From Thauera phenylacetica B4P (GTDB lineage Bacteria; Pseudomonadota; Gammaproteobacteria; Burkholderiales; Rhodocyclaceae): 36,167 bases of DNA. The DNA lies in assembly GCF_000310225.1 (NCBI RefSeq), contig NZ_AMXF01000020.1, forward strand, positions 1 to 36,167. Direction: 5' to 3'. Below, piece by piece: positions 1 through 9,057 of this stretch. The notes beneath the pieces were generated by a model. It had not been told where the DNA came from. It worked only from the letters and a program-made list of their open reading frames with translations, and did no database searches. Both the position numbers and the translations under genes were made by a program. Within the stretch, counting starts at the first letter, position 1. Each line of letters starts with the position of its first letter.

Positions 1-1272
1 CGCGACACCGCCGAGGTGGCCGCGGTGGTCGCCGCCTGCGCGCAGGCGGGCGTGGCGATGGTGCCGCAGGGCGGCAACACCGGGCTGTGCGGCGGCGCGA
101 CCCCGCTCGCCGACGGCGCGGCGGTGGTGATCAGCCTCGTGCGCCTGAACCGCATCCGCGCGCTCGATGCCGACAACGACACGCTCACCGTCGAGGCCGG
201 CTGCACGCTCGCCGCGGTGCAGGAGGCGGCGCAGACCGCCGGACGCCTTTTCCCGCTCTCGCTGGCCTCGGAGGGCAGCTGCCGGATCGGCGGCAACCTG
301 TCGACCAACGCCGGCGGCGTGCAGGTGCTGCGCTACGGCAACACCCGCGACCTGGTGCTCGGGCTGGAGGTGGTGCTGCCCGATGGCCGTGTCTGGGAGG
401 GGCTGCGCGGCCTGCGCAAGGACAACACCGGCTACGACCTCAAGCAGCTCTTCATCGGCGCCGAGGGCACCCTGGGCATCGTTACCGCCGCGGTGCTGAA
501 GCTCTTCCCGGCCATCCGCAGCCGCGCCACGGCCTGGGTGGCGGTGCCCGACCCGCGCGCCGCGGTACGTCTGCTCGGGTTCCTGCGCGCGGCCTGCGGC
601 GACCGCGTGAGCGCCTTCGAGATCGTCGGCCGTGCGGCGCTCGGGCTCGTCCTGCAGCACATCCCGGGGGCGCGCGACCCGCTCGCCGGGGCGCCGGCGT
701 GGGCGGTGCTGGTCGAGCTCTCCGATCCCGCGCTGGATGCGCCGCTCGACGCCCGCCTCGAGGTGGTGCTGGGCGAGGCCTGCGCGCAGGGCCTGGCCAG
801 CGACGCCGCGGTGGCGGCGAGCGGGGCGCAGGCGCAGGCCCTGTGGGCGCTGCGCGAGGACATCTCCGAGGCGCAGCGCATCGAGGGCGTCAGCATCAAG
901 CACGACGTCTCGGTGCCGGTGAGCCGCCTCCCCGAGTTCCTCGAGCGCGCGGGCGCGGCGCTCGCCGCGCGCTGGCCGGATGTGCGCGTGGTGGCCTTCG
1001 GCCATATCGGCGACGGCAACCTGCACTACAACCTGTCCAAGCCGGCGGCCGACGACAACGCCATCTTCATCGCGCGTACCGCCGAGGTCAATCGCATCGT
1101 GCACGACCTGGTGTGCGAGCTCGGCGGCTCGATCTCGGCCGAGCACGGCCTCGGCCAGCTCAAGCGCGAGGAGGTGCTGCGCTACAAGCCGGCGCTGGAA
1201 ATGGAGCTGATGCGGCGGGTGAAGCAGGCCTTCGATCCGGATGGTTTGATGAATCCGGGCAAGGTGCTGTAG
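1..1272 (+). CDS. FAD-binding D-2-hydroxyacid dehydrogenase (GlcD/D-2-hydroxyglutarate dehydrogenase-like), 5' truncated
   Basis: The reading frame is open from the first base, so the start lies outside the window; 423 residues are visible. The family oxidises D-2-hydroxyacids such as D-lactate, glycolate or D-2-hydroxyglutarate with FAD. Visible marks are the FAD (PCMH-type) domain with PQGGNTGLCGG near residue 22 and GSCRIGGNLSTNAGG near residue 93, followed by the C-terminal FAD-oxidase domain with the metal/substrate motif HIGDGNLHYN and the closing SISAEHGLG and DPDGLMNPGKVL motifs. The substrate cannot be told from sequence. It has no evident link to the aromatic genes. It is followed after 17 nt by the first tRNA promoter, and no terminator is visible between them. 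Confidence 0.85.
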   Translation, partial: RDTAEVAAVVAACAQAGVAMVPQGGNTGLCGGATPLADGAAVVISLVRLNRIRALDADNDTLTVEAGCTLAAVQEAAQTAGRLFPLSLASEGSCRIGGNLSTNAGGVQVLRYGNTRDLVLGLEVVLPDGRVWEGLRGLRKDNTGYDLKQLFIGAEGTLGIVTAAVLKLFPAIRSRATAWVAVPDPRAAVRLLGFLRAACGDRVSAFEIVGRAALGLVLQHIPGARDPLAGAPAWAVLVELSDPALDAPLDARLEVVLGEACAQGLASDAAVAASGAQAQALWALREDISEAQRIEGVSIKHDVSVPVSRLPEFLERAGAALAARWPDVRVVAFGHIGDGNLHYNLSKPAADDNAIFIARTAEVNRIVHDLVCELGGSISAEHGLGQLKREEVLRYKPALEMELMRRVKQAFDPDGLMNPGKVL

Positions 1273-1289
1273 ATATTTGGAGATGGGGG

Positions 1290-1318
1290 TTTACAGGCCT
1301 GGGGGTGCGACCTATAAT
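1290..1318 (+). promoter_or_regulatory. sigma-70 promoter of first tRNA triad
   Basis: A -35 box TTTACA (1290-1295) and a perfect -10 box TATAAT (1313-1318) are separated by exactly 17 bp. Transcription would start about 10 nt upstream of tRNA-Ala at 1336. The second triad has a promoter of the same design. Confidence 0.8.
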
Positions 1319-1335
1319 GCGCGCTCTTCGGTGCC

Positions 1336-1411
<76 letters not shown>

Positions 1412-1425
1412 AACTGAAGAATGCA

Positions 1426-1501
1426 GTCCCCATCGTCTAGAGGCCTAGGACACCGCCCTTTCACGGCGATAACCGGGGTTCGAATCCCCGTGGGGACGCC
1501 A
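1426..1501 (+). tRNA. tRNA-Glu (anticodon TTC), copy 1
   Basis: 76 nt including CCA. The acceptor stem is GTCCCCA/TGGGGAC with discriminator G, the anticodon loop is CTTTCAC (TTC), and the T arm is CGGGG-TTCGAAT-CCCCG. The anticodon stem reads CCGCC/GGCGA, leaving a C27-A43 mismatch at its top; this is shared with copy 2 and so is not a sequencing slip in one copy. Confidence 0.97.
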
Positions 1502-1535
1502 CACAAGGCAGTCCAGCCAGTGGCTGGAAGGCAAA

Positions 1536-1549
1536 CCGGCGAAAGCCGG
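1536..1549 (+). other. GNRA-tetraloop hairpin in tRNA-Glu/tRNA-Asp spacer, copy 1
   Basis: CCGGC-GAAA-GCCGG lies in the 60-nt spacer before tRNA-Asp. The same stem with loop GAGA occurs at the same place in copy 2, although the rest of the spacer has diverged. It may be a processing or folding element of the tRNA precursor (inference). Confidence 0.5.
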
Positions 1550-1561
1550 GCAGCTCAGTGC

Positions 1562-1638
1562 GGAGTGGTAGTTCAGTCGGTTAGAATACCGGCCTGTCAC
1601 GCCGGGGGTCGCGGGTTCGAGTCCCGTCCACTCCGCCA
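1562..1638 (+). tRNA. tRNA-Asp (anticodon GTC), copy 1
   Basis: 77 nt including CCA. Acceptor stem GGAGTGG/CCACTCC, discriminator G, anticodon loop CTGTCAC (GTC), T-loop TTCGAGT. It is the third gene of the triad and is identical to the copy at 1977-2053. No clear terminator follows before the next promoter. Confidence 0.97.
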
Positions 1639-1694
1639 GTTTCAAGCGCAGGGCTTCGGTCCTGCGATGTTCCGGAAATGACGCTCCGGGGCAG

Positions 1695-1723
1695 TTGCGG
1701 TGGGCTTTACCAGAAGCTATAAT
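1695..1723 (+). promoter_or_regulatory. sigma-70 promoter of second tRNA triad
   Basis: TTGCGG (1695-1700) and TATAAT (1718-1723) are spaced 17 bp apart. The predicted start falls just before tRNA-Ala copy 2 at 1738, so the second triad can be transcribed independently of the first. Confidence 0.8.
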
Positions 1724-1737
1724 CGCCGACTCGTTGT

Positions 1738-1813
<76 letters not shown>

Positions 1814-1841
1814 ACCGATTTTTGCAGTAGATAGGCTTGCA

Positions 1842-1917
1842 GTCCCCATCGTCTAGAGGCCTAGGACACCGCCCTTTCACGGCGATAACCGGGGTTCGAA
1901 TCCCCGTGGGGACGCCA
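1842..1917 (+). tRNA. tRNA-Glu (anticodon TTC), copy 2
   Basis: 76 nt including CCA, identical to the copy at 1426-1501, including the C27-A43 mismatch. The spacer to the preceding tRNA-Ala is 28 nt here against 14 nt in copy 1. Confidence 0.97.
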
Positions 1918-1949
1918 CACAAGGCGGTCCGGCATTGTTCGGATCGCAA

Positions 1950-1963
1950 CCGGCGAGAGCCGG
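1950..1963 (+). other. GNRA-tetraloop hairpin in tRNA-Glu/tRNA-Asp spacer, copy 2
   Basis: CCGGC-GAGA-GCCGG, the counterpart of the hairpin at 1536-1549. The stem is kept and the loop remains a GNRA tetraloop. Confidence 0.5.
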
Positions 1964-1976
1964 AGCAGGTCAGCGC

Positions 1977-2053
1977 GGAGTGGTAGTTCAGTCGGTTAGA
2001 ATACCGGCCTGTCACGCCGGGGGTCGCGGGTTCGAGTCCCGTCCACTCCGCCA
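1977..2053 (+). tRNA. tRNA-Asp (anticodon GTC), copy 2
   Basis: 77 nt including CCA, identical to the copy at 1562-1638. It is the last gene of the cluster and is followed 7 nt later by a strong terminator hairpin. Confidence 0.97.
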
Positions 2054-2060
2054 CCAAGAA

Positions 2061-2094
2061 AGCCACCGTACGGTCTCCGTGCGGTGGCTTTTTT
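2061..2094 (+). terminator. Rho-independent terminator of the tRNA cluster
   Basis: A 12-bp stem (GCCACCGTACGG at 2062-2073 with CCGTGCGGTGGC at 2077-2088, one G-U pair) and a 3-nt loop are followed by six T. The A-rich left flank means it could also stop transcripts of the converging regulator gene on the minus strand. Confidence 0.9.
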
Positions 2095-2168
2095 CCGTCT
2101 ACCCCCAGAACCGGCCATCCCGCACCAGTCCTCGACTCGGGATTGCTCATGCGCCCCCGCCTCCCGCC

Positions 2169-3836
<1,668 letters not shown>

Positions 3837-3972
3837 GGGGTCTCCTCCAGGCGGGTTTCGCTTCCGCTCTGCGGCGGTTGGTTTCCGGGGTCGTCGTCGT
3901 GGCCGGGCGAAGCGAAGAGATTACCTCAGGCGGAGGGGCTTCGGGCGACACGGAATTTCATCGATTATGTGG

Positions 3973-3986
3973 AAAATCTCGAGAAA
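3973..3986. promoter_or_regulatory. Palindromic operator candidate, TCTCGAGA-type, site 1
   Basis: AAAATCTCGAGAAA lies in the dmpR/dmpK intergenic region, about 137 bp from the dmpR start. The core TCTCGAGA is a perfect palindrome. Near-identical sites lie at 11944-11956 and 16051-16064, and half-sites at 18439-18460. On the minus strand it lies just upstream of a CATAAT hexamer (complement of 3964-3969) that could be the dmpR -10 box. The binding protein is unknown; the local GntR regulator is a candidate. Confidence 0.5.
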
Positions 3987-4132
3987 TAGAAATGGGGCAG
4001 GCGAAAGAAGCGGACTTTTCACCATCTGCCCGATCCTGTCCCGGCTCGGTGCGAGCCTGGAGCGATGCTCAGTACCACGCTGGGTGCGGCGAGTCGAAGG
4101 AAAGGCGGGTTGCTGCAGGGCAATAAATAGAC

Positions 4133-4177
4133 TAAATCAAATAATCAACGAGAAGCCGGGTTTGATCATTTGGTGAA
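4133..4177 (+). promoter_or_regulatory. Paired upstream activating sequences for the DmpR-type activator
   Basis: Two imperfect inverted repeats resemble the DmpR/XylR site (TTGATCAATTGATCAA as I recall it): 4133-4148, read on the minus strand as TTGATTATTTGATTTA, and 4162-4177, TTGATCATTTGGTGAA. Their starts are 29 bp apart, near three helical turns. They lie about 90-130 bp upstream of the -12 element, the usual place for an enhancer-binding protein. The stretch is AT-rich against a GC-rich surround. Confidence 0.65.
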
Positions 4178-4203
4178 GCCGTAAATCGGCGCCGCGACGC
4201 GGG

Positions 4204-4215
4204 AATATCGAGAAA
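4204..4215. promoter_or_regulatory. Degenerate copy of the TCTCGAGA-type motif
   Basis: AATATCGAGAAA differs at one of twelve positions from the AATCTCGAGAAA of site 1. It lies between the activator sites and the sigma-54 promoter, where a bound repressor could interfere with looping. A weak call that rests on similarity alone. Confidence 0.25.
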
Positions 4216-4253
4216 GCGGCTGAATCGGGCTATAAACATGGGTTTTCAGAAAT

Positions 4254-4269
4254 TGGCACGGAACTTGTT
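4254..4269 (+). promoter_or_regulatory. sigma-54 (-24/-12) promoter of the phenol hydroxylase operon
   Basis: TTGGCACGGAACTTGTT has the -24 GG at 4255-4256 and the -12 element at 4267-4268, with the required 10 bp between. The -24 half TGGCACG is perfect; the -12 half is TTGT in place of the consensus TTGC. It lies about 53 bp upstream of dmpK and downstream of the activator sites. Confidence 0.85.
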
Positions 4270-4320
4270 AGGTACTCCCCTGCGGCCAGCCCGTGTTGAT
4301 CAATCCGAAGGAGTGTGGGG

Positions 4321-4590
4321 ATGAAGAACAGCGAACCGGCGGTAGACCTGAACCGGAAGTTCGTACGCCTGATCGAGCGCCGCCCGGACGGCTTCGTGGA
4401 GTTCGAGTTCGCCATCGGCGACCCGGAGCTGTTCGCGGAGATGTTGCTGCCGTCCGAAGCCTACGAATCCTTTTGCCAGTCGAACCACGTCGTCTTCCTC
4501 GAGCCGCGCGAGGCGTCGGCGGAGGGCGAGGACGAGTCCGCGGACTGGAACTGGAACCTGCATCAAGCCACCCACCAGCGCTTCCGCTGA
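4321..4590 (+). CDS. dmpK: Phenol hydroxylase component, DmpK type (assembly subunit)
   Basis: 89 residues and the first gene after the sigma-54 promoter. DmpK-type proteins are small; in the family DmpK is thought to help assemble or iron-load the oxygenase and is not needed for turnover. Visible features are an N-terminal FVRLIERRPDGFVEFEF segment and the C-terminal DWNWNLHQATHQRFR typical of the subunit. A GTG at 4315 is in frame, but ATG 4321 sits 7 nt after AAGGAG (4308-4313) and is preferred. dmpL follows after 33 nt. Confidence 0.9.
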   Translation: MKNSEPAVDLNRKFVRLIERRPDGFVEFEFAIGDPELFAEMLLPSEAYESFCQSNHVVFLEPREASAEGEDESADWNWNLHQATHQRFR

Positions 4591-4623
4591 GCGCCGACAG
4601 ACGAGTACACAGGAGGAGATTCC

Positions 4624-5619
4624 ATGCAGATCGATTTGCGCACCGTCACCATCAAGCCGCTGCGGCAGACGTTCGACAACATCGCCCGCCGCATCGGCGC
4701 GGACAAGCCCGCGTCGCGCTACCAGGAAGGCACCCTGGACATGCAGCAGACGGCGAACTTCCATTACCGCCCGACCTGGGATCCCGAGCACGACATCTAC
4801 GACGCCTCGCGCACCGCGATCAAGATGGCCGACTGGTACGCCTTCAAGGATCCGCGCCAGTTCTACTACGGCGCCTACACCCTGGCGCGCGCGAAGCAGC
4901 AGGACACCGCCGAGGCCAACTTCGACTTCGTCGAGAACCGCGGCCTGGCGGGGACCCTGCCCGAGTCGGTGCGCAAGACCGTGCTCGAGCTGCTGCTGCC
5001 GCTGCGCCATGTGGCCTGGGGCTCGAACATGAACAACGCGAGCGTCTGTGCCTACAGCTACGGCACGGGCTTCTCGCAGCCGCACATCTACCAGGCGATG
5101 GATCAGCTCGGCATCGCCCAGTACCTCACCCGCGTGGGCCTGCTGCTCGGCGACGTCGAGTCGCTCGACGAGGCCAAGCGCGCCTGGATGGACGATGACG
5201 CCTGGCAGGGCCTGCGCCGCTATGTCGAGGACTCCTTCGTGATCAAGGATCCGGTGGAGCTCTTCGTGGCGCAGAACGTCGCGCTCGACGGCCTGCTCTA
5301 CCCGCTGGTGTACGAAACCATCATCGACGACGTGCTGTCGTCCCAGGGGGGCACGCCGGTGGCGATGCTCACCCAGTTCATGACCGACTGGTTCACCGAG
5401 ACCCGCAAGTGGGCCGACGCCACGGTGAAGATCGCCGCGGCCGAGTCGCCCGAGAACAAGGAAGTGATGGCGCGCTGGCTGAGCCAGTGGCGCGATCGCT
5501 CGGCCGCAGCCTTGCTGCCGGTCGCGCGCATCGCCCTCGGCGACCGTTCGGACGAGGTCCTCGGCGAAGTCGTCCAGCAATTCAACGCACGCATGGCCAA
5601 GGCCGGCGTCGCCCTCTGA
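4624..5619 (+). CDS. dmpL: Phenol hydroxylase oxygenase beta subunit (P1), DmpL
   Basis: 331 residues, the normal size. It is the beta subunit of the multicomponent phenol 2-monooxygenase hydroxylase, (alpha-beta-gamma)2. It has the ferritin-like fold of the family but lacks the carboxylate-histidine pairs that bind iron, so it is structural. The N-terminal MQIDLRTVTIKPLRQTF and the central NMNNASVCAYSYGTGFSQPH segment are characteristic. GGAGGAG lies 6 nt before the ATG. dmpM starts 12 nt after the stop. Confidence 0.95.
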   Translation: MQIDLRTVTIKPLRQTFDNIARRIGADKPASRYQEGTLDMQQTANFHYRPTWDPEHDIYDASRTAIKMADWYAFKDPRQFYYGAYTLARAKQQDTAEANFDFVENRGLAGTLPESVRKTVLELLLPLRHVAWGSNMNNASVCAYSYGTGFSQPHIYQAMDQLGIAQYLTRVGLLLGDVESLDEAKRAWMDDDAWQGLRRYVEDSFVIKDPVELFVAQNVALDGLLYPLVYETIIDDVLSSQGGTPVAMLTQFMTDWFTETRKWADATVKIAAAESPENKEVMARWLSQWRDRSAAALLPVARIALGDRSDEVLGEVVQQFNARMAKAGVAL

Positions 5620-5631
5620 GCGGAGCATTCA

Positions 5632-5901
5632 ATGTCGACCGTATTTCTCGCACTGCAGACCAACGAAGAGACGCGCCCGATCATCGAGGCGATCCTGCAG
5701 GACAACCCTTCCGCCGTCGTGGATGAGCAGCCGGCGATGGTGAAGATCAACGCCGATGGTCGCCTCGTCGTGCGTCGCGAAACCATCGAGGAGCTCATCG
5801 GTCGCGACTACGACCTGCAGGAACTGCAGGTCAACATGATCACGATGTCGGGCAACCTCGATCAGACCGACGACGAAATCATCCTGTTCTGGAAATCCTG
5901 A
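5632..5901 (+). CDS. dmpM: Phenol hydroxylase regulatory/coupling protein (P2), DmpM
   Basis: 89 residues. MmoB/DmpM family: a cofactor-free protein that binds the hydroxylase and is needed for efficient coupling of oxygen activation to phenol hydroxylation. It begins MSTVFLALQTNEETRPIIE and ends in the acidic DDEIILFWKS expected of the family. It lies between the beta and alpha subunit genes with short spacers (12 and 20 nt), as in the dmp, pox and mop operons. Confidence 0.95.
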   Translation: MSTVFLALQTNEETRPIIEAILQDNPSAVVDEQPAMVKINADGRLVVRRETIEELIGRDYDLQELQVNMITMSGNLDQTDDEIILFWKS

Positions 5902-5921
5902 GACCCCGAGGAGACACGAAA

Positions 5922-7475
5922 ATGGACATGCAAGTCGCGAAGAAAAAGCTGGGCCTGAAAGAGCGCTATGCCGTGATGACCCGGGGCCTGGACTGGACCC
6001 CGTCGTACCAGAAGATGGAAGACATCTACCCCTACATCGCCTACGAGGGGATCAAGATCCACGACTGGGACAAGTGGGAAGACCCCTTCCGCCTGACCAT
6101 GGACGCCTACTGGAAGTACCAGGCCGAGAAGGAACGCAAGCTGTACGCGATCATCGACGCCTTCAACCAGAACAACGGCCACCTCAACGTCACCGACGCG
6201 CGCTACATCAACACCATCAAGCTCTTCATCAGCGGCATCAGCCCGCTGGAGTACGTCGCCCACCGCGGCTTCGCCCACGCCGGCCGCGCCTTCCCGGGCG
6301 CGGGGCCGCGCGTCGCCTGCCTGATGCAGTCGCTCGACGAGATCCGCCACGCGCAGACGCAGGTGCATTCGATCTCGAACTACAACAAGTACTACAACGG
6401 CATGCACGACTTCCATCACGCGCATGACCGCGTGTGGTTCCTGTCGGTGCCCAAGAGCTTCTTCGACGACGCCATCACCGCCGGTCCGTTCGAGTTCATG
6501 GTCTCGATCGGCTTCTCGTTCGAGTACGTGCTCACCAACCTGCTGTTCGTGCCCTTCGTCTCGGGCGCGGCCTACAACGGCGACATGGGCACGATGACCT
6601 TCGGCTTCTCGGCGCAGTCCGACGAGGCGCGCCACATGACGCTGGGCCTGGAGGTGATCAAGTTCATCCTCGAGCAGGATCCCGCCAACGTCCCGATCGT
6701 GCAGCGCTGGATCGACAAGTGGACCTGGCGCGGCTACCGCGTGCTGACCCTGGTGGCGATGATGATGGACTACATGCTGCCCAAGCGCACGATGAGCTGG
6801 AAGGAAGCCTGGGAGGTGTATTTCGAGGAGAACGGCGGCGCGCTGTTCAAGGACCTCGCGCGCTACGGCATCAAGATGCCCAAGTGCGCCGAGCAGATCG
6901 CCCTGGAGAAGGACCACCTGTCGCACCAGGCCTGGAGCACCTTCTACAACTACGCCGCGGCCGCGAACTTCCACACCTGGATGCCGGACGAGGACGAGAT
7001 GGCCTGGCTGGCGGCGAAGTACCCGGCGAGCTTCGACAAGCACTACCGTCCGCGCTACGAGTTCTGGCGCGAGCAGGCCGCCAAGGGCAACCGCTTCTAC
7101 AACAAGACGCTGCCCATGCTGTGCCAGACCTGCCAGATCCCGATGATCTTCACCGAGCCGGGCGACGCGACCAAGATCTGCTACCGCGAGGTCGACTACA
7201 AGGGCGACAAGTATCACTTCTGCTCCGACCACTGCAAGGAGATCTTCGAGCACGAGCCGGAGAAGTACGTCCAGGCCTGGCTGCCGGTGCACCAGATCTA
7301 CCAGGGCAACTGCTTCCCCGAGGGCACCGATCCGACGGTGGAGGGCTTCGACCCGCTGGCCGCGGTGCTGCAGTACTACAAGCTCGAGCACGGCCGCGAC
7401 AACCTCGACTTCGACATTTCCGAAGACAAGAAGAACTTCGCCGAGTGGCGTGGCCAGGCGACGAAGAACATCTGA
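5922..7475 (+). CDS. dmpN: Phenol hydroxylase oxygenase alpha subunit (P3), DmpN
   Basis: 517 residues, the catalytic subunit of phenol 2-monooxygenase, which converts phenol to catechol with O2. All six diiron ligands of the family can be placed: E110 (SPLEYVAHRG), E140 and H143 (DEIRH), E201 (FSFEYVLTN), E235 and H238 (DEARH). A C-terminal YHS-like, cysteine-rich region (about 394-435, CQTCQIP and CSDHCKEIF) matches the zinc-binding part of phenol hydroxylases. GAGGAG precedes the ATG by about 8 nt; an ATG two codons later is possible. dmpO follows after 62 nt. Confidence 0.97.
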   Translation: MDMQVAKKKLGLKERYAVMTRGLDWTPSYQKMEDIYPYIAYEGIKIHDWDKWEDPFRLTMDAYWKYQAEKERKLYAIIDAFNQNNGHLNVTDARYINTIKLFISGISPLEYVAHRGFAHAGRAFPGAGPRVACLMQSLDEIRHAQTQVHSISNYNKYYNGMHDFHHAHDRVWFLSVPKSFFDDAITAGPFEFMVSIGFSFEYVLTNLLFVPFVSGAAYNGDMGTMTFGFSAQSDEARHMTLGLEVIKFILEQDPANVPIVQRWIDKWTWRGYRVLTLVAMMMDYMLPKRTMSWKEAWEVYFEENGGALFKDLARYGIKMPKCAEQIALEKDHLSHQAWSTFYNYAAAANFHTWMPDEDEMAWLAAKYPASFDKHYRPRYEFWREQAAKGNRFYNKTLPMLCQTCQIPMIFTEPGDATKICYREVDYKGDKYHFCSDHCKEIFEHEPEKYVQAWLPVHQIYQGNCFPEGTDPTVEGFDPLAAVLQYYKLEHGRDNLDFDISEDKKNFAEWRGQATKNI

Positions 7476-7537
7476 CCCATGCACGCTGCGGGCGCTCCGG
7501 TGCCCGCAGCGATCAAGCGATCGCTAGGAGACAAGAC

Positions 7538-7897
7538 ATGGCTGTTGCCGCAATTTCGAAGTACGAGTTCGCCCCTGCCGACACGCAGGACAAGTTCCAC
7601 GGCGCCCAGCTGCTCTACATCGGCTGGGAAGACCACCTGCTGTTCTGCGCGCCCTTCGCCTTCCCCTTCCCGCCGACCATGCGTTTCGGCGACGTCGTCG
7701 CCGGTCCGATGCAGGCCGCCTTCGGCTACCACCCCGACTTCGCGCAGATCGACTGGGCGAAGGCCGAGTGGTTCAAGTCGGGCAAGCCGGTCACGCTCGA
7801 CTTCGACAAGTCGCTGGCCGAGAACGGCTTGAACCACAAGGACGTGATCCGCTTCCGCACGCCCGGCCTCGCCGGCATCAAGGGCTCCTGCAGCTGA
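7538..7897 (+). CDS. dmpO: Phenol hydroxylase oxygenase gamma subunit (P4), DmpO
   Basis: 119 residues, the small gamma subunit of the hydroxylase complex. Recognisable by its N-terminal aromatic-rich segment (YIGWEDHLLFCAPFAFPFPP) and by its place between dmpN and dmpP. The start ATG follows TAGGAG by 7 nt. An 85-nt gap with a hairpin and a short tandem repeat separates it from the reductase gene. Confidence 0.93.
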   Translation: MAVAAISKYEFAPADTQDKFHGAQLLYIGWEDHLLFCAPFAFPFPPTMRFGDVVAGPMQAAFGYHPDFAQIDWAKAEWFKSGKPVTLDFDKSLAENGLNHKDVIRFRTPGLAGIKGSCS

Positions 7898-7908
7898 TCG
7901 CCCGCAAC

Positions 7909-7932
7909 GGGGTGCGGCGTGCGCCGCACCCC
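7909..7932 (+). other. Intercistronic hairpin dmpO/dmpP
   Basis: A perfect 10-bp stem GGGGTGCGGC/GCCGCACCCC with a GTGC loop and no T-run, so probably not a terminator. It may set mRNA stability or the lower dose of the reductase relative to the oxygenase (inference). Confidence 0.5.
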
Positions 7933-7946
7933 GCGCACCCCGCCCG

Positions 7947-7971
7947 AGAACGTACAAGAACGTACAAGAAC
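7947..7971 (+). repeat. 2.5 copies of a 10-bp tandem repeat before dmpP
   Basis: AGAACGTACA occurs twice in tandem (7947-7956, 7957-7966), followed by AGAACG. It lies 11 nt before the dmpP start, right before or overlapping the ribosome-binding region (GGAAG). It could be a slippage-prone leader. Confidence 0.7.
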
Positions 7972-7982
7972 GGAAGCGCACC

Positions 7983-9038
7983 ATGAGCTACGAACTGACG
8001 ATTGAACCGATCGGCCAGACGATCGAGGTGGAGGAGGGTCAGACCATCCTCGACGCCGCCCTGCGCGCGGGGATCTGGCTGCCCCACGCCTGTTGCCACG
8101 GCCTGTGCGCCACCTGCAAGGTGCAGGTGCTCGACGGCGAGATCGACCACGGTGAGGCCTCCAGCTTTGCGCTGATGGACTTCGAGCGCGACGAGGGCAA
8201 GACCCTGGCCTGTTGCGCCCGCCTCGAGTCCGACGTGACCATCGAGGCCGAGATCGAGGAGGAGGCCGACGCCGAGTCCATCCCGGTGCGAGACTTCCCC
8301 GGCACCGTGACGCGGATCGAGGCGCTGACGCCGACGATCAAGGCGGTCTTCATCGAGACCGACGAGCCGATGCATTTCCAGGCCGGCCAGTACATCAACT
8401 TCTTCCTCGAGGGGGGGGAATACAGCCGCGCCTTCTCGCTCGCCAACCCGCCGTCCACCGGCCGCGAGGTCGAGCTCAACATCCGCATCGTGCCCGGCGG
8501 CCGCGGCACCACCTGGATCCACGAGCAGCTGCAGGTCGGCGAGCGCGTGCGCCTGTCCGGGCCGTACGGGCGCTTCTTCGTGCGCAAGTCGGCGCCCGAG
8601 GCGCTGCTGTTCATGGCCGGCGGCTCCGGCCTGTCGAGCCCGCGCTCGATGATCCTCGACCTGCTCGAGGCCGGCGACACGCGGCCGATGACCCTGGTGT
8701 ACGGCCAGCGCAACCGTGCCGAGCTCTACTACCACGACGAGTTCCTCGCGCTCGCCGCGAAGCACCCGAGCTTCACCTACGTGCCGGCGCTCTCCGACGA
8801 GCCCGCGGACTCGGGCTGGGATGGCTTTCGCGGCTATGTGCACGAGGCGGCGACGGCGCACTTCGACAACGACTTCCGCGGCCACAAGGCCTACCTGTGC
8901 GGCCCGCCGCTGATGATCGACGCCTGCATCACCGCGCTGATGCAGGGGCGCCTGTTCGAGCGCGACATCTTCATGGAGAAGTTCTTCTCTGCGGCGGACG
9001 TGCAGCAGGTTCGCAGCCCGCTGTTCAAGAAGATCTGA
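7983..9038 (+). CDS. dmpP: Phenol hydroxylase NADH reductase (P5), DmpP
   Basis: 351 residues. It transfers electrons from NADH through FAD and a [2Fe-2S] centre to the diiron oxygenase. The N-terminal plant-type ferredoxin domain has cysteines C37, C42, C45 and C77 (C-x4-C-x2-C then C). The ferredoxin-reductase part follows, with FAD motif RAFSLANPP, the NAD motif GGSGLSSPRS and the C-terminal CGPPLMIDAC. Length matches DmpP (about 353). dmpD begins 19 nt after the stop. Confidence 0.95.
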   Translation: MSYELTIEPIGQTIEVEEGQTILDAALRAGIWLPHACCHGLCATCKVQVLDGEIDHGEASSFALMDFERDEGKTLACCARLESDVTIEAEIEEEADAESIPVRDFPGTVTRIEALTPTIKAVFIETDEPMHFQAGQYINFFLEGGEYSRAFSLANPPSTGREVELNIRIVPGGRGTTWIHEQLQVGERVRLSGPYGRFFVRKSAPEALLFMAGGSGLSSPRSMILDLLEAGDTRPMTLVYGQRNRAELYYHDEFLALAAKHPSFTYVPALSDEPADSGWDGFRGYVHEAATAHFDNDFRGHKAYLCGPPLMIDACITALMQGRLFERDIFMEKFFSAADVQQVRSPLFKKI

Positions 9039-9057
9039 GGCACGCGGGGACGGGCGA

